From an uncultured Rhodopila sp. (GTDB taxonomy: Bacteria > Pseudomonadota > Alphaproteobacteria > Acetobacterales > Acetobacteraceae), in NCBI GenBank assembly GCA_903932145.1, contig CAIZFE010000110.1:1-37016 (forward strand): 37,016 bases of DNA, written 5' to 3'. Position numbers and translations under genes: made by a program. The notes beneath the pieces were generated by a model. It saw only the letters and a program-made list of their open reading frames with translations. It was not told the origin of the DNA and did not search any database. Shown piece by piece: positions 8,612 to 17,371 of this stretch (the first letter of the stretch is position 1; the number at the start of each line of letters is the position of its first letter).

Positions 8612-10078
8612 ATGACGGAAGACACCACACTCGATCTGGACCACGACGCCTGTTACAGAGCACTCTCGGTGCGGGATGCGCGGTTTGACGGGCGGTTGTT
8701 CACTGGCGTGAAGACCACCGGGGTCTATTGCCGCCCGGTTTGCCCGGCGCGGACACCCCGGTCGGAAAATATCGTCTTTTTTCCAACCGCCGCCGCGGCG
8801 CACGAGGCCGGATTCCGGCCCTGCCTGCGGTGCCGGCCAGAGACTTCCCCCGACCTTGGCGCGTGGCGCGGCGCATCCAACACGGTGTCGCGCGCGCTGG
8901 CATTGGTGGAACTTGGCGCCCTGGACGAAGGTTCGGTCGATGACCTGGCCAGCCGGGTCGGCGTGGGAGAGCGGCAACTGCGGCGGCTGTTCCAGCAGCA
9001 TCTGGGCGCCTCACCGGTGGCGGTGGCGCAAAGCCGGCGCATTTTGTTGGCGAAACAGTTGATCCACGAGACGCGTCTGCCAATGACCGAGATCGCCCTG
9101 GCAGCCGGATTTGGCAGTCTGCGCCGGTTCAACGATACCTTTCAGGAGCTGTTCAAACGGCCTCCGACGGCGTTGCGCAGGTCTGGCGACGGCGAAGCAT
9201 CCGCCGGCCCGGCCGGCGAGATTAGCCTGCTGCTGCGATACCGCCCGCCCTACGACTGGCCCGCCATGCTGCGATTTCTGCGGGTGCGTGCCATCACAGG
9301 GGTTGAGAGCGTCGAGGGCGATGTGTATCGCCGGACCATCGGACTGGGTGGGCACCAAGGAACGGTCTCGGTCCAGCCGACCGAGGGCAACGCCCTGAAA
9401 GCAACAGTGCGCTTCCCCGCGTTATCCGCCCTGCCCCAAATCATCGCTCGGTTGCGACGGGTGTTCGATCTGGCAGCCGACCCGGATGCGATCGGGCTGC
9501 AACTGGTCAAGGACCCGACATTGGCGCCATTGGTCGCCGCCCGGCCCGGGCTGCGGGTCCCCGGCGCCTGGGACGGTTTCGAACTGGCGGTGCGCGCGGT
9601 GCTGGGGCAACAGATCACCGTCCCCGGTGCGATCCGGCTGGCCGGAACCCTGGTGGCGAGGTTTGGCGAACCCCTGCGCGAGCCGGATGGCGTGCTGACG
9701 CATGTGTTCCCCGAACCGGCGGCGCTGACCGGGGCCGATCCGGCCTCGATGGGGATGCCGCGCAGCCGCGGCGCCACGCTGCTGGCGGTCGCGGCGGCAG
9801 TGGTGGCCGATCCGGAGATTTTCTCCGCCGGCCGGGGATTGGATGAGGCGGTGGCGACGCTGAAGGCTCTGCCGGGGATCGGCGAGTGGACGGCGCAATA
9901 TATCGCCATGCGGCAATTGCGCGAACCGGACGCGTTTCCGGCGGCGGATATCGGGCTGATGCGGGCGATGGCGGACGCCGATGGGCTGCGGCCGACGGCT
10001 TCGGCCCTGCTGGCCAGGGCGGAAACCTGGCGGCCGTGGCGGGCCTACGCGGCACAGCATTTGTGGGCCAGCGCATGA
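8612..10078 (+). CDS. alkA: Ada/AraC regulator fused to AlkA 3-methyladenine DNA glycosylase
   Basis: This is a regulator-repair fusion of about 488 residues. Residues 10-80 are an Ada zinc domain with four cysteines: YCRPVC (about 40 and 44; the first is the methyl acceptor in Ada) and CLRC (about 71 and 74). Residues 85-190 are an AraC-type HTH (VDDLASRVGVGERQLRRLF, MTEIALAAGFGSLRRFNDTF). Residues 205-310 resemble the AlkA N-domain, and the rest is an HhH-GPD glycosylase with LPGIGEWTAQYIAMR and a catalytic Asp in FPAADIGL. It should sense methyl phosphotriesters and excise alkylated bases. The Ada C-terminal methyltransferase is absent but is supplied by the overlapping next gene. ATG 8612 has GGGGG six bases upstream; ATG 8606 is the alternative. 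Confidence 0.95.
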   Translation: MTEDTTLDLDHDACYRALSVRDARFDGRLFTGVKTTGVYCRPVCPARTPRSENIVFFPTAAAAHEAGFRPCLRCRPETSPDLGAWRGASNTVSRALALVELGALDEGSVDDLASRVGVGERQLRRLFQQHLGASPVAVAQSRRILLAKQLIHETRLPMTEIALAAGFGSLRRFNDTFQELFKRPPTALRRSGDGEASAGPAGEISLLLRYRPPYDWPAMLRFLRVRAITGVESVEGDVYRRTIGLGGHQGTVSVQPTEGNALKATVRFPALSALPQIIARLRRVFDLAADPDAIGLQLVKDPTLAPLVAARPGLRVPGAWDGFELAVRAVLGQQITVPGAIRLAGTLVARFGEPLREPDGVLTHVFPEPAALTGADPASMGMPRSRGATLLAVAAAVVADPEIFSAGRGLDEAVATLKALPGIGEWTAQYIAMRQLREPDAFPAADIGLMRAMADADGLRPTASALLARAETWRPWRAYAAQHLWASA

Positions 10079-10587
10079 CCCGGTTCTTTGTCGAGACCTT
10101 TCCGACGCCCATCGGGCCGATTCTGTTGCTGACCGACGATGAGGGGATCGTCCGCTCGCTGGACTGGGAAGACTACACCGCGCGCATGCTCGACCTGCTG
10201 CGATTGCAGTATGGGGTCGTGACGCTGGAACCCCGCAATGGCGTTTCCGAGGCGCGGCGAGCGGTCGAGAGATATTTCGACGGCGATCTGGCGGCGATCG
10301 ACCGCTTGCCAGTGAAAACCGCCGGCACGGCGTTTCAGCGCGAGGTCTGGGCGGCGTTGCGCCTGATCGCGACCGGAGACACCACCACGTACGGCCGGCT
10401 GGCGGCCGGGATCGGGCGGCCGAAGGCGGTGCGCGCGGTGGGCGCGGCGAACGGCGCCAACCCGATCAGCATCATCGTGCCGTGCCACCGGGTGATCGGA
10501 TCGAACGCCTCGCTGACTGGGTATGGCGGCGGGATCGAGCGGAAGCGCTGGTTGCTGCGGCATGAGGTGGTTCGGATCGGCGGGTAA
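10075..10587 (+). CDS. ogt: Methylated-DNA--[protein]-cysteine S-methyltransferase
   Basis: This 170-residue suicide repair protein takes the O6-methyl group from guanine onto its own cysteine. The active site IIVPCHRVIGSNASLTGYGGG is intact, preceded by the helix-turn-helix-like part FQREVWAALRLIATGDTTTYG and KAVRAVGAANGANP. Its ATG overlaps the stop of the Ada-AlkA fusion (ATGA), so the two are translationally coupled. Together they make a compact alkylation-response operon, probably controlled by the Ada domain encoded just upstream. Confidence 0.96.
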   Translation: MTRFFVETFPTPIGPILLLTDDEGIVRSLDWEDYTARMLDLLRLQYGVVTLEPRNGVSEARRAVERYFDGDLAAIDRLPVKTAGTAFQREVWAALRLIATGDTTTYGRLAAGIGRPKAVRAVGAANGANPISIIVPCHRVIGSNASLTGYGGGIERKRWLLRHEVVRIGG

Positions 10588-10596
10588 TGCTTGCAC

Positions 10597-10641
10597 ACTA
10601 ATTTAAATTAGACTAATCCTGATTAGGTTAAATTGGATTAG
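10597..10641 (+). repeat. Three tandem 15-bp AT-rich repeats, operator-like
   Basis: Three head-to-tail 15-base units lie at 10597-10611, 10612-10626 and 10627-10641, each ending ATTAG. The first contains a perfect 14-base palindrome (CTAATTTAAATTAG). The second is CTAATC-CT-GATTAG, also symmetrical. The third keeps TTAAATT and GATTAG. The array fills the gap between ogt and the ATPase gene and ends five bases before its ATG. It is strikingly AT-rich in a GC-rich region. Confidence 0.85.
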
Positions 10642-10645
10642 GCAA

Positions 10646-12043
10646 ATGGCATTCCGGGGCCGCGACGCTGAACTGACCCAACTCCGCAGAGAGTTCGAGG
10701 CCAAACGAGCCTCGTTGATGGTGATTTACGGACGGCGGCGAATCGGAAAATCGGAGTTGATCCGGGAGGCCACGCGCGCGCTGCCGCATGTATTTTATCA
10801 GGCCACGCGGGTGACGTCGGCGCTTAATCTGGAAGCCTTCAAGGGTGAGATCGCGCGCTCTCTCGGGGCCGATGATGTCCTGGGGTCGATTGGCGACTGG
10901 TTCGGGGTGCTCGCCTGGCTCGCCCGCAAGGCGGAGACTCAGCCGGGTCTGGTCGTTGTCCTGGATGAATTTCCGTATCTGGTCGAAGACAACCCGGCAT
11001 TACCGTCCATCGTGCAAAAACTCTGGGATTCCAAGGCTCCGGAGCTCGGTCGCCTGAAGCTGGTGCTGTGCGGATCGATGATCGCGCACATGGAGGATCT
11101 GCTGGCCGAACGGAACCCGCTGTATGGGCGGAAGACCTTGTCGCTGGATCTGGGGCCGCTGCCGTTGCGCGATGCGGCGCGGTTTTTCCCCGCTTATTCG
11201 GCTGACGACATCTTCATGGCGTATGGCATTTTCGGGGGCGTGCCGCACTATCTGCGGCTGTGCGATCCGGACAGCACCCTGGCCGACAATGTGGTGCGGC
11301 TGATGCTGAGCAATACCGGGGCCTTGGTCGATGAGCCGACGGTACTGTTGCAATCCGAACTGCGCGATATTCACCGGTATGCCAGCATTCTGGCCGCGAT
11401 CGCGGGCGGTTGCACGAAATACGGCGAGATTATCGGGCGGACCGGCGATACGGATTCGAAGCGGATTTCTCCGTATCTGGACCGGCTGCAGCGCATGCGG
11501 CTGATCCGATCCGTGCGGTCGATGGACGCGGCGGCGAATTCACGGGACCGACGGTATTTCGTGGCCGATCCGCTGGTGGCGTTCTGGCACCGGTTTGTGC
11601 GGCCTAATCTGTCCAGTGTGGCGCAAGGCTTCGGGGAGGCGGTCTGGCAGCACCAGATCGCGCCCAAGCTGACCGAATTCATGGGCGTCACGTTCGAGGA
11701 AATGTGCCGCGACCATGTTCGGCGGCACATCCAGGAACGACTGGGCGTGCCGGCCCGGGACATCGGCCAAGTGTGGGGCGCCGATTACGATATCGACATA
11801 GCCGGGCAGTTGCTGGACGGCTCGATGCTGTTCGGCGAGTGCAAATGGGCGCAGACCGAGATCAATGAGGGCGTGCTGGACACCATGCTGGCCCGTTCCG
11901 CCGCGACTACCTACGGGCAGGGGGAACAGCGGCGGCATTTTGCGTTATACGCCCGATCCGGGTTCCGGGCGGGCTTACGGGAACGCGCGGTGGAGGACGG
12001 TTCGGTGTTGTTGTATTCGCTGGCGGATATGCTGGGAACGTAA
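10646..12043 (+). CDS. AAA-type ATPase with C-terminal DUF234/PD-(D/E)XK-like domain
   Basis: The protein has 465 residues. It matches the ATPase_2 + DUF234 architecture: FRGRDAELTQLRREF at the start, Walker A GRRRIGKSEL (29-38), Walker B LVVVLDEFPYL (D107, E108), a sensor-like LVLCGSMIAHMEDLL, and PLYGRKT. A winged-helix part follows (GGCTKYGEIIGRTG to DRLQRMRLI, about 254-288). The C-terminus has YDIDIAG (D384) and FGECKW (E398, K400), a PD-(D/E)XK nuclease-like arrangement. Such ATPases occur patchily and their role is not established. The start sits directly behind three 15-bp repeats with no clear Shine-Dalgarno sequence. Context suggests an acquired, self-regulated gene; this is inference. 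Confidence 0.85.
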   Translation: MAFRGRDAELTQLRREFEAKRASLMVIYGRRRIGKSELIREATRALPHVFYQATRVTSALNLEAFKGEIARSLGADDVLGSIGDWFGVLAWLARKAETQPGLVVVLDEFPYLVEDNPALPSIVQKLWDSKAPELGRLKLVLCGSMIAHMEDLLAERNPLYGRKTLSLDLGPLPLRDAARFFPAYSADDIFMAYGIFGGVPHYLRLCDPDSTLADNVVRLMLSNTGALVDEPTVLLQSELRDIHRYASILAAIAGGCTKYGEIIGRTGDTDSKRISPYLDRLQRMRLIRSVRSMDAAANSRDRRYFVADPLVAFWHRFVRPNLSSVAQGFGEAVWQHQIAPKLTEFMGVTFEEMCRDHVRRHIQERLGVPARDIGQVWGADYDIDIAGQLLDGSMLFGECKWAQTEINEGVLDTMLARSAATTYGQGEQRRHFALYARSGFRAGLRERAVEDGSVLLYSLADMLGT

Positions 12044-12140
12044 TACCAACGGCCGTTGAGGCGGACTCTCGCCCCTTACCGACAGGGGGCGGCTTGTCCC
12101 TGAAGTACCCACACACCTCGTTACGGAATCGGCCTATTCA

Positions 12141-12215
12141 TCATGGCCCGGCTTGTCCGGGCCACCTATCGCGGCACCGTCGAGTCACGAGTGGCCCGGA
12201 CAAGCCGGGCCATGA
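12141..12215. repeat. Palindromic intergenic repeat element, copy 2
   Basis: Arms 12141-12165 (begins TCATGGCCCGGCTTGTCC) and 12191-12215 are perfect 25-base reverse complements. The centre starts CTATCGCGGCACCG, nearly the same as in the copy at 6214-6292. The element lies in the 246-base gap between the convergent ATPase gene and the ABC transporter operon, where nothing else is seen. Confidence 0.9.
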
Positions 12216-12289
12216 CGGAAGTGAAATAGCTGTACGTGACGATCATTGAACGGCTGCTAGTATAACATCGCCGCGTGGATGCCCGCCAC

Positions 12290-13348
12290 TTACAGTAAGA
12301 TGCAGTGCTCCGGCGCGAAGGCGATCGTGACGTTGGCGCCTTCCTCGATCATCTCTGTCGGCGGACGGCGGACGATCAGTTGGCCGGCTGGCCAATCGAC
12401 GACGTATTGGATGAAGTCGCCATGGAACATGCGTCGGTGGATGGTGCCGTTGGCCGTGTTGCTGCCGGGATCGGCGTCGCGTTGCAGCGTGATGTAGGCC
12501 GAGCGCAGGGCCAGGGTGGTCGGATTTTGCTTTGTCGTTTCGGCGGCTTTCAGATGCAATCCGCCGATCGTTTCGAAAATGCCAGGGCTTTTCAGGCTGC
12601 CCTTGATCAGGTTCGCTGCCCCGACGAAATCGGCGACAAAGATACTTTCCGGACGGTTGTAGATGGTCTCGGGTGATCCGATCTGCTCGATCTTGCCGTG
12701 GTTCATAACGATCACGCGGTCGGAGATGGCCAGCGCTTCCTCCTGGTCATGCGTGACGTACACCGACGTGATGTCCAGGCGCCGTTGCAATTCCCGCAGT
12801 TCCACCCGCATTTCGGTGCGGAGTTTCGCGTCCAGATTTGACAGCGGCTCATCGAACAGCAGGACAGTGGGCGAGAACGCGATGGCGCGGGCGACGGCGA
12901 TGCGCTGCTGCTGGCCCCCCGATAGTTTCGAGGCCGGACGATCGGCGTAGTTTGACATTTGAACCAGATCCAACACCCGGCGGACGTTCATCTCCACCTC
13001 GGCGCGGGGCAGTTTGCGGATGTTCAGGCCGTAGGCGACGTTTTCGGACACCGTCATGTGCGGCCAGATCGCGTAGGACTGGAACACCATCGACAGGCCG
13101 CGCTTTTCCGACGGGACGTTGCGGCGTTGGGCGGACGAATACACGGTTTCGTTGTTCAACCGGATGGTGCCGGCGGATGGGTCCTCCAACCCGGCGATCG
13201 CGCGCAGCGTTGTGGTTTTGCCGCAGCCGGAGGGACCAAGCAGGGTGACCAGTTCTCCCGGTTGGATGGCGAAGCCTATGTTGTCCACGGCAACGACGTC
13301 GTTGTAGCGGACGATCAGGCCGGAGACCTCGATACGCGGGTCGGTCAT
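12290..13348 (-). CDS. ABC importer ATP-binding protein (Fe3+/spermidine-putrescine type)
   Basis: This 352-residue ATPase powers the importer encoded upstream. Walker A is LGPSGCGKTTTLRAIAG, the Q-loop is FQSYAIWPHMTV, the signature is LSGGQQQRIAVARAI, Walker B is VLLFDEPLSNLDAKLR, and the switch His is VYVTHDQEEAL. The C-terminal 110 residues are a TOBE-like region (DFVGAANLIKG onward). Its start overlaps the permease stop (ATGA). The family includes FbpC, PotA and the 2-aminoethylphosphonate importers, and the sequence alone does not decide the substrate. Confidence 0.95.
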   Translation of the reverse strand: MTDPRIEVSGLIVRYNDVVAVDNIGFAIQPGELVTLLGPSGCGKTTTLRAIAGLEDPSAGTIRLNNETVYSSAQRRNVPSEKRGLSMVFQSYAIWPHMTVSENVAYGLNIRKLPRAEVEMNVRRVLDLVQMSNYADRPASKLSGGQQQRIAVARAIAFSPTVLLFDEPLSNLDAKLRTEMRVELRELQRRLDITSVYVTHDQEEALAISDRVIVMNHGKIEQIGSPETIYNRPESIFVADFVGAANLIKGSLKSPGIFETIGGLHLKAAETTKQNPTTLALRSAYITLQRDADPGSNTANGTIHRRMFHGDFIQYVVDWPAGQLIVRRPPTEMIEEGANVTIAFAPEHCILL

Positions 13349-15027
13349 GCTGGGTTTCCGGTGAGTTTACGGGCGACGGCGAACAGCACGATCACCGCGG
13401 CGAAGACTGTTACGGTCAGGATCATCGCCATCGCGGCGGATAGTTCGGAACTGGAGGACAGCCACGCGTTGATGATGGCCGGCGAGATCACCTTCGATTG
13501 CGGCCCCATCAGAAAGATCGAGGCGCCCAATTCGCGGATCGAAGCGATAAAGATCAGCAGCCAGGCAGCGGCGATCCCGGGACGTAGCAGCGGTAACGAC
13601 ACCGAACGCATCTGTTGCATCCAGGATGCGCCGCAGACACGCGCGCACTCTTCCAGGCTGCGATCGATTTGCATCACGACGCCGGCCAGGGTTCGCAAAC
13701 CGAGCGGCAAAAATACCGTGAAATAGGCGATGCCCAGCAGCCAGAGAGTGCCGTAGATCGGGATCGGAATGTTGATCCAGGCCCACAGCAGGCCGAGGCC
13801 GAAGATCAGACGCGGGACGGCTTGGGGGAACATGACGACATACTCGATCGCGGTGCGGCCGCGTAGTTTCGATCGGTAGATGATCCAGGTCAGGACCCCG
13901 ATGATCGGTACGCCTATCGTGGCGACGGACAGGCCCAGGATCAGGCTGTTGACGAAGGCTTGCCCGAGCGTGCCGGTGCTGAGGGCGGTTTGGTAGTTGG
14001 CGAGGGTGAAGACGCTGTCGGACAGGATGACGGTGGCGAACCGTTGGAACGACGTCAGCAGTAATGCAGCCATCGGCAGGATGACGGCCAGCACGATGTA
14101 GCCCCAGGCAATCGCCATCAGCAGCCAGCGAGCCGACCCGGCATCGACCGGGCGCGGGCGGAAGGCTTTGCCGGTGATCGTTGCGTGGCTGCCTTTGCGC
14201 ATGATCAATTTCGCGATCGTCAGGGTCACCACCATGGCGGCGAACAGCGACAGTCCCAACGCGGCGGCGCGGCCATAGTCCGGAGGGAATGACTGCGTTG
14301 CCTCCCAGATCGCTGTCGTCACGACGTAGAAACGGCCTGGAATGCCCAAGACAAACGCGGCGGCGAAGGCCCCCAGCATCTCGGCGAAGACAAAGACGGT
14401 GGCGCTGAGGACGCCGGGAGCCACCAGTGGCAGGGTGATGCGCAAAGCGGTGTGCATCTTTCCCGCGCCCATGACGCGAGAGCTTTCCTCCAGCGACGGG
14501 TCCATTGATTTCATGGCGGCGGAGATCATGACGAAGGCGACGGTGCCCTCGAACAGCGCCATCACCCAGGCGATGCCGAGCGGCGAATAGATATCGAACA
14601 GGTCGGCGCCGCCACCGATAACGCGCCATGCCTGGTTGAGCAGCCCGGTCTTGGGGGCTGCCAGGATGCCCCAGGCCATCGCGCCGACCAGGGGCGTCAT
14701 GTAATAGGGCAGTTCCATCAACCGCTCCAGGCGGGCTCTGCCGGGAATGTTGGTGCGGGTCAGGATCCAGGCCAGGATGAAGCCGATCGTCACCGCCATG
14801 ATCGTCGCACCGAACGCGACCATCAGGGTGTTGGCGATGACGTCCATGTCTTCCGACATGGCGGCGAAGTTGTGCAGGCCGATTTCACCCGGCGGGAAGA
14901 CCCCCGGTTCACCAATGTTGATCGACTCGGCAACGATGAAGACGACCGGATAGATCACCAGGGCGGCGCACAGCAACAGGACCAGCAGCATCATCAGCGT
15001 CGCGATGCTGAGGTTTGGACGGCTCAC
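13345..15027 (-). CDS. ABC importer permease, two fused transmembrane domains
   Basis: The 560-residue inner-membrane protein contains two tandem permease domains, as in FbpB-type iron or phosphonate importers. Each half has an EAA loop: SLEESSRVMGAGKMHTALRI in the first and SLEECARVCGASWMQQMRSV in the second, each followed by PLL/PLVxPG. Hydrophobic helices begin at residue 10 (LMMLLVLLLCAALVIYPVVF). The GTG start at 15027 touches the TAG stop of the binding-protein gene, giving tight coupling; ATG codons 12-13 are weaker alternatives because they would cut into the first helix. Confidence 0.93.
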   Translation of the reverse strand: MSRPNLSIATLMMLLVLLLCAALVIYPVVFIVAESINIGEPGVFPPGEIGLHNFAAMSEDMDVIANTLMVAFGATIMAVTIGFILAWILTRTNIPGRARLERLMELPYYMTPLVGAMAWGILAAPKTGLLNQAWRVIGGGADLFDIYSPLGIAWVMALFEGTVAFVMISAAMKSMDPSLEESSRVMGAGKMHTALRITLPLVAPGVLSATVFVFAEMLGAFAAAFVLGIPGRFYVVTTAIWEATQSFPPDYGRAAALGLSLFAAMVVTLTIAKLIMRKGSHATITGKAFRPRPVDAGSARWLLMAIAWGYIVLAVILPMAALLLTSFQRFATVILSDSVFTLANYQTALSTGTLGQAFVNSLILGLSVATIGVPIIGVLTWIIYRSKLRGRTAIEYVVMFPQAVPRLIFGLGLLWAWINIPIPIYGTLWLLGIAYFTVFLPLGLRTLAGVVMQIDRSLEECARVCGASWMQQMRSVSLPLLRPGIAAAWLLIFIASIRELGASIFLMGPQSKVISPAIINAWLSSSSELSAAMAMILTVTVFAAVIVLFAVARKLTGNPA

Positions 15028-16095
15028 CTAGCGTACACCTGTAACCTTTGCCCATATCTTCACGAACTGATCGTGTGTCGCCAGGAAAGCCTGCCAGTCT
15101 TTCGGATACAGCAGCTTGATCTTGTCCGTCGCGATCCCGTTCGGCGGCGGCGGCGCGCCCGTACGTGGCGAGTTCAGCGACGAAATCGTATCCCAGGCAG
15201 TCTGACCGGGCACCGACAGGAACCAGTCCATGAACAGTTGCGCGGCGTTGGGATGCGGGGCATCGGACACCAAACCAAACACACCCGGCGTCAGAGTCAG
15301 GCCCTCCTCGGGAAACACGAACTCGATCGGCGCGCCCTTGGCTTTGGCCAGAAGGTAGGCGGAATACTGCGCTGTATGGATCAGTGTATCCTGCCCGCTG
15401 ATCGCGCGGTCGAACTGCTGCACATAGGAATCGAAGCCACGCGGTTTCAGCTCTCCCAACTTCTGGAAGTAATCGTCGCCGTACAGCGCGTGCAGTTCAT
15501 ACCAGGTGACATGCTGCAAGCCGGAGGCGGCGATCTTGGTGTTGATGACACCGGAATATTTCGGGTCCAGCGCATCTTTCCAGGTTTTCGGCGCGTCCTC
15601 CGGCTTCAACAGCTTCGGATTGTAGGCAAGCCCCGCCATGATGAACGAACCCCAGGTCCAATACCCCTCCGGGCTGCTCTTGAAGTCGGGGTTATAGGCG
15701 GTCATTTCGGGAGATACGTATTGCACGTAACCATCGCGTTTCTGGAAATCGAGCACAAAACCCATATCCGTCAACTGCAACACATCCACCTGATACACCT
15801 TCGCCCGCCGCTCGGTCATCAGCTTCTGGTACAGCGCGCCGGTTTGCAGACGGATGAAGTTGGTAGTGATTTTCGGAAATGCCTGATGAAACGCCTCCAT
15901 CAGCTTGGCCGAGTTTTCCTCCGGGTCCGGTGAATACAGCACAAGGCCGCCTTCCTGCTCGGCTTTCGCCACGTCGGCGCAGGTTTTGAAGCCGTCCATC
16001 TGCCGAGGATTGTCGCAAGCCGACGCAACCACCGGGAACGCCAACAATACAGCCAGAGACATCGCCCCGGCACCATGGACCAACTTCATGCGCAA
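15028..16095 (-). CDS. ABC importer periplasmic substrate-binding protein
   Basis: The 355-residue protein starts with a Sec signal (KLVHGAGAMSLAVLLAFPVVASA, cleavage near residue 26). The mature part has the type II binding-protein pattern of the FbpA/FutA/PotD supergroup: EGGLVLYSPDPEENSAKLMEAF, FPKITTNFIRLQTGALYQKL, DVLQLTDMGFVLDFQK, and a late WFLSVPGQTAW. It heads the SBP-permease-ATPase operon, with GGGAGGGG about eight bases before its ATG. Iron(III), polyamine or an organophosphonate are possible substrates; no ligand-specific motif was certain. Confidence 0.9.
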   Translation of the reverse strand: MRMKLVHGAGAMSLAVLLAFPVVASACDNPRQMDGFKTCADVAKAEQEGGLVLYSPDPEENSAKLMEAFHQAFPKITTNFIRLQTGALYQKLMTERRAKVYQVDVLQLTDMGFVLDFQKRDGYVQYVSPEMTAYNPDFKSSPEGYWTWGSFIMAGLAYNPKLLKPEDAPKTWKDALDPKYSGVINTKIAASGLQHVTWYELHALYGDDYFQKLGELKPRGFDSYVQQFDRAISGQDTLIHTAQYSAYLLAKAKGAPIEFVFPEEGLTLTPGVFGLVSDAPHPNAAQLFMDWFLSVPGQTAWDTISSLNSPRTGAPPPPNGIATDKIKLLYPKDWQAFLATHDQFVKIWAKVTGVR

Positions 16096-16225
16096 CGCCC
16101 CTCCCGGCGGCCGGGGTTTCCCGGATTGGTAAGGACGCTAGCCTTCTATCCCGGATGGCCGCAAGGCTGGCCGGATTGCCACGCGGGGTTGGCATGGCTA
16201 ATCCTGCGGAAACGGAGGGTGCGAG
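16096..16225. promoter_or_regulatory. Divergent control region, ABC importer / PhyH oxygenase
   Basis: The 130-base gap separates two divergent genes and must hold both promoters. Each gene has a strong purine-rich ribosome site (GGGAGGGG for the binding protein, GGAGGG for the oxygenase). No clear -35/-10 pair was found by eye. The shared region makes common control plausible. Confidence 0.45.
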
Positions 16226-17371
16226 ATGAACAAACCGATCACCGTCGATTACGGTCCCGAAGAGGCCGCGATGCGGGCTTATCTACAGGATGGCGAACGC
16301 CGGGCCTACGCGCTGGGCAATCGGGGACCGATCCGGTTCACCGACAATGGCGCGGTCCATCCCGACATTTTAGAGGCCTACTGGCGGTGTGGTTTCTACG
16401 TCTTCGAAGGCGTCCTTGGGCAAGCGGAGCTGGCTGACATCGAAGCCGACATTCAGGATATTCTGGATCGGCTGCCGGCGGAAAAAGGGTCGGCGGTCGA
16501 TGCCAAGGGCCGTCCGGCGCTGGGTTCGGGCATGAAGGCGCCGTCACTGTTCTGGGCCAAACCGTTGAGCGATCCGTTCGGCGGCACAGCGCTGGCAGGC
16601 GGCCGGCATCCGGTGAAGATGTTTGAACCACAGGCCGCATCGGATGCGCCGAAAGAAGTCGTGTATCTTATCCTCGGGTCGTTGCAGTTCTCCGAGGCGG
16701 CATTGCGGGTGTATGGGCATCCCGAGTTGCTCGCCGTGGCAGCGGCGGTGAACGGTGAAGATTTCGTTCCATTCAACGAAGCGCTGTTCATCAAGGAACC
16801 CGGACGCGGGGCATCGGTTGCGTGGCACCGGGATGGCCTGACGCACTGGGACAGTCCGGATTGGGACGAAGGCTCGCACGGGTTTAACTTCATGGGGCAG
16901 TTGTATGGCTGCACGCCGGCCAACGGCGTTTGGGTCGTTCCGGGGTCGCACAAGCTGCGCCGGGTGGATATCCCGGCAATGGTCGCCGCGGCCGGCAGCG
17001 AGCGGCTGCCCGATGCGGTGCCGATTATCTGCAAACCGGGCGATGTGGCAATGACGAACCGGCAGGCGGTGCATGGGTCTTTCGCCAATACCAGTCAGGA
17101 TTGGCGGGTGACACTGAACTTCGGGTTCCACCGGCGGCGGTCTGTGCTGGGAGTGTTAGGCGGTGGCCTGCACAACGCGGCGACGGTTTACGATGCCGAC
17201 CGCATCAAGGAGCGCGCGCGGGTCATTGGTTACGCCATCGATTCACGGAAGCGGCGGTTCCCGGCGGAGACCTCGTATCGTCATGCACCGCATGCTGACG
17301 AGACGTATCGGTGGGATGCGGACGCAAAGGCGGGAATGCGAGATTACAATCTGCTCGATTTGAGTATTTAA
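16226..17371 (+). CDS. Phytanoyl-CoA dioxygenase (PhyH) family oxygenase
   Basis: This 381-residue Fe(II)/2-oxoglutarate-dependent oxygenase shows the metal triad: WHRDG (H201, D203) and AVHGSF (H283). The 2-oxoglutarate-anchoring Arg lies in WRVTLNFGF (R294). YGCTPANGVWVVPGSH is the typical strand-turn before the distal His. The substrate is unknown; PhyH relatives hydroxylate acyl-CoAs, secondary metabolites and phosphonates. It is divergent from an importer whose family includes organophosphonate transporters, which raises but does not establish a link to the imported substrate. GGAGGG lies eight bases before the ATG. Confidence 0.88.
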   Translation: MNKPITVDYGPEEAAMRAYLQDGERRAYALGNRGPIRFTDNGAVHPDILEAYWRCGFYVFEGVLGQAELADIEADIQDILDRLPAEKGSAVDAKGRPALGSGMKAPSLFWAKPLSDPFGGTALAGGRHPVKMFEPQAASDAPKEVVYLILGSLQFSEAALRVYGHPELLAVAAAVNGEDFVPFNEALFIKEPGRGASVAWHRDGLTHWDSPDWDEGSHGFNFMGQLYGCTPANGVWVVPGSHKLRRVDIPAMVAAAGSERLPDAVPIICKPGDVAMTNRQAVHGSFANTSQDWRVTLNFGFHRRRSVLGVLGGGLHNAATVYDADRIKERARVIGYAIDSRKRRFPAETSYRHAPHADETYRWDADAKAGMRDYNLLDLSI

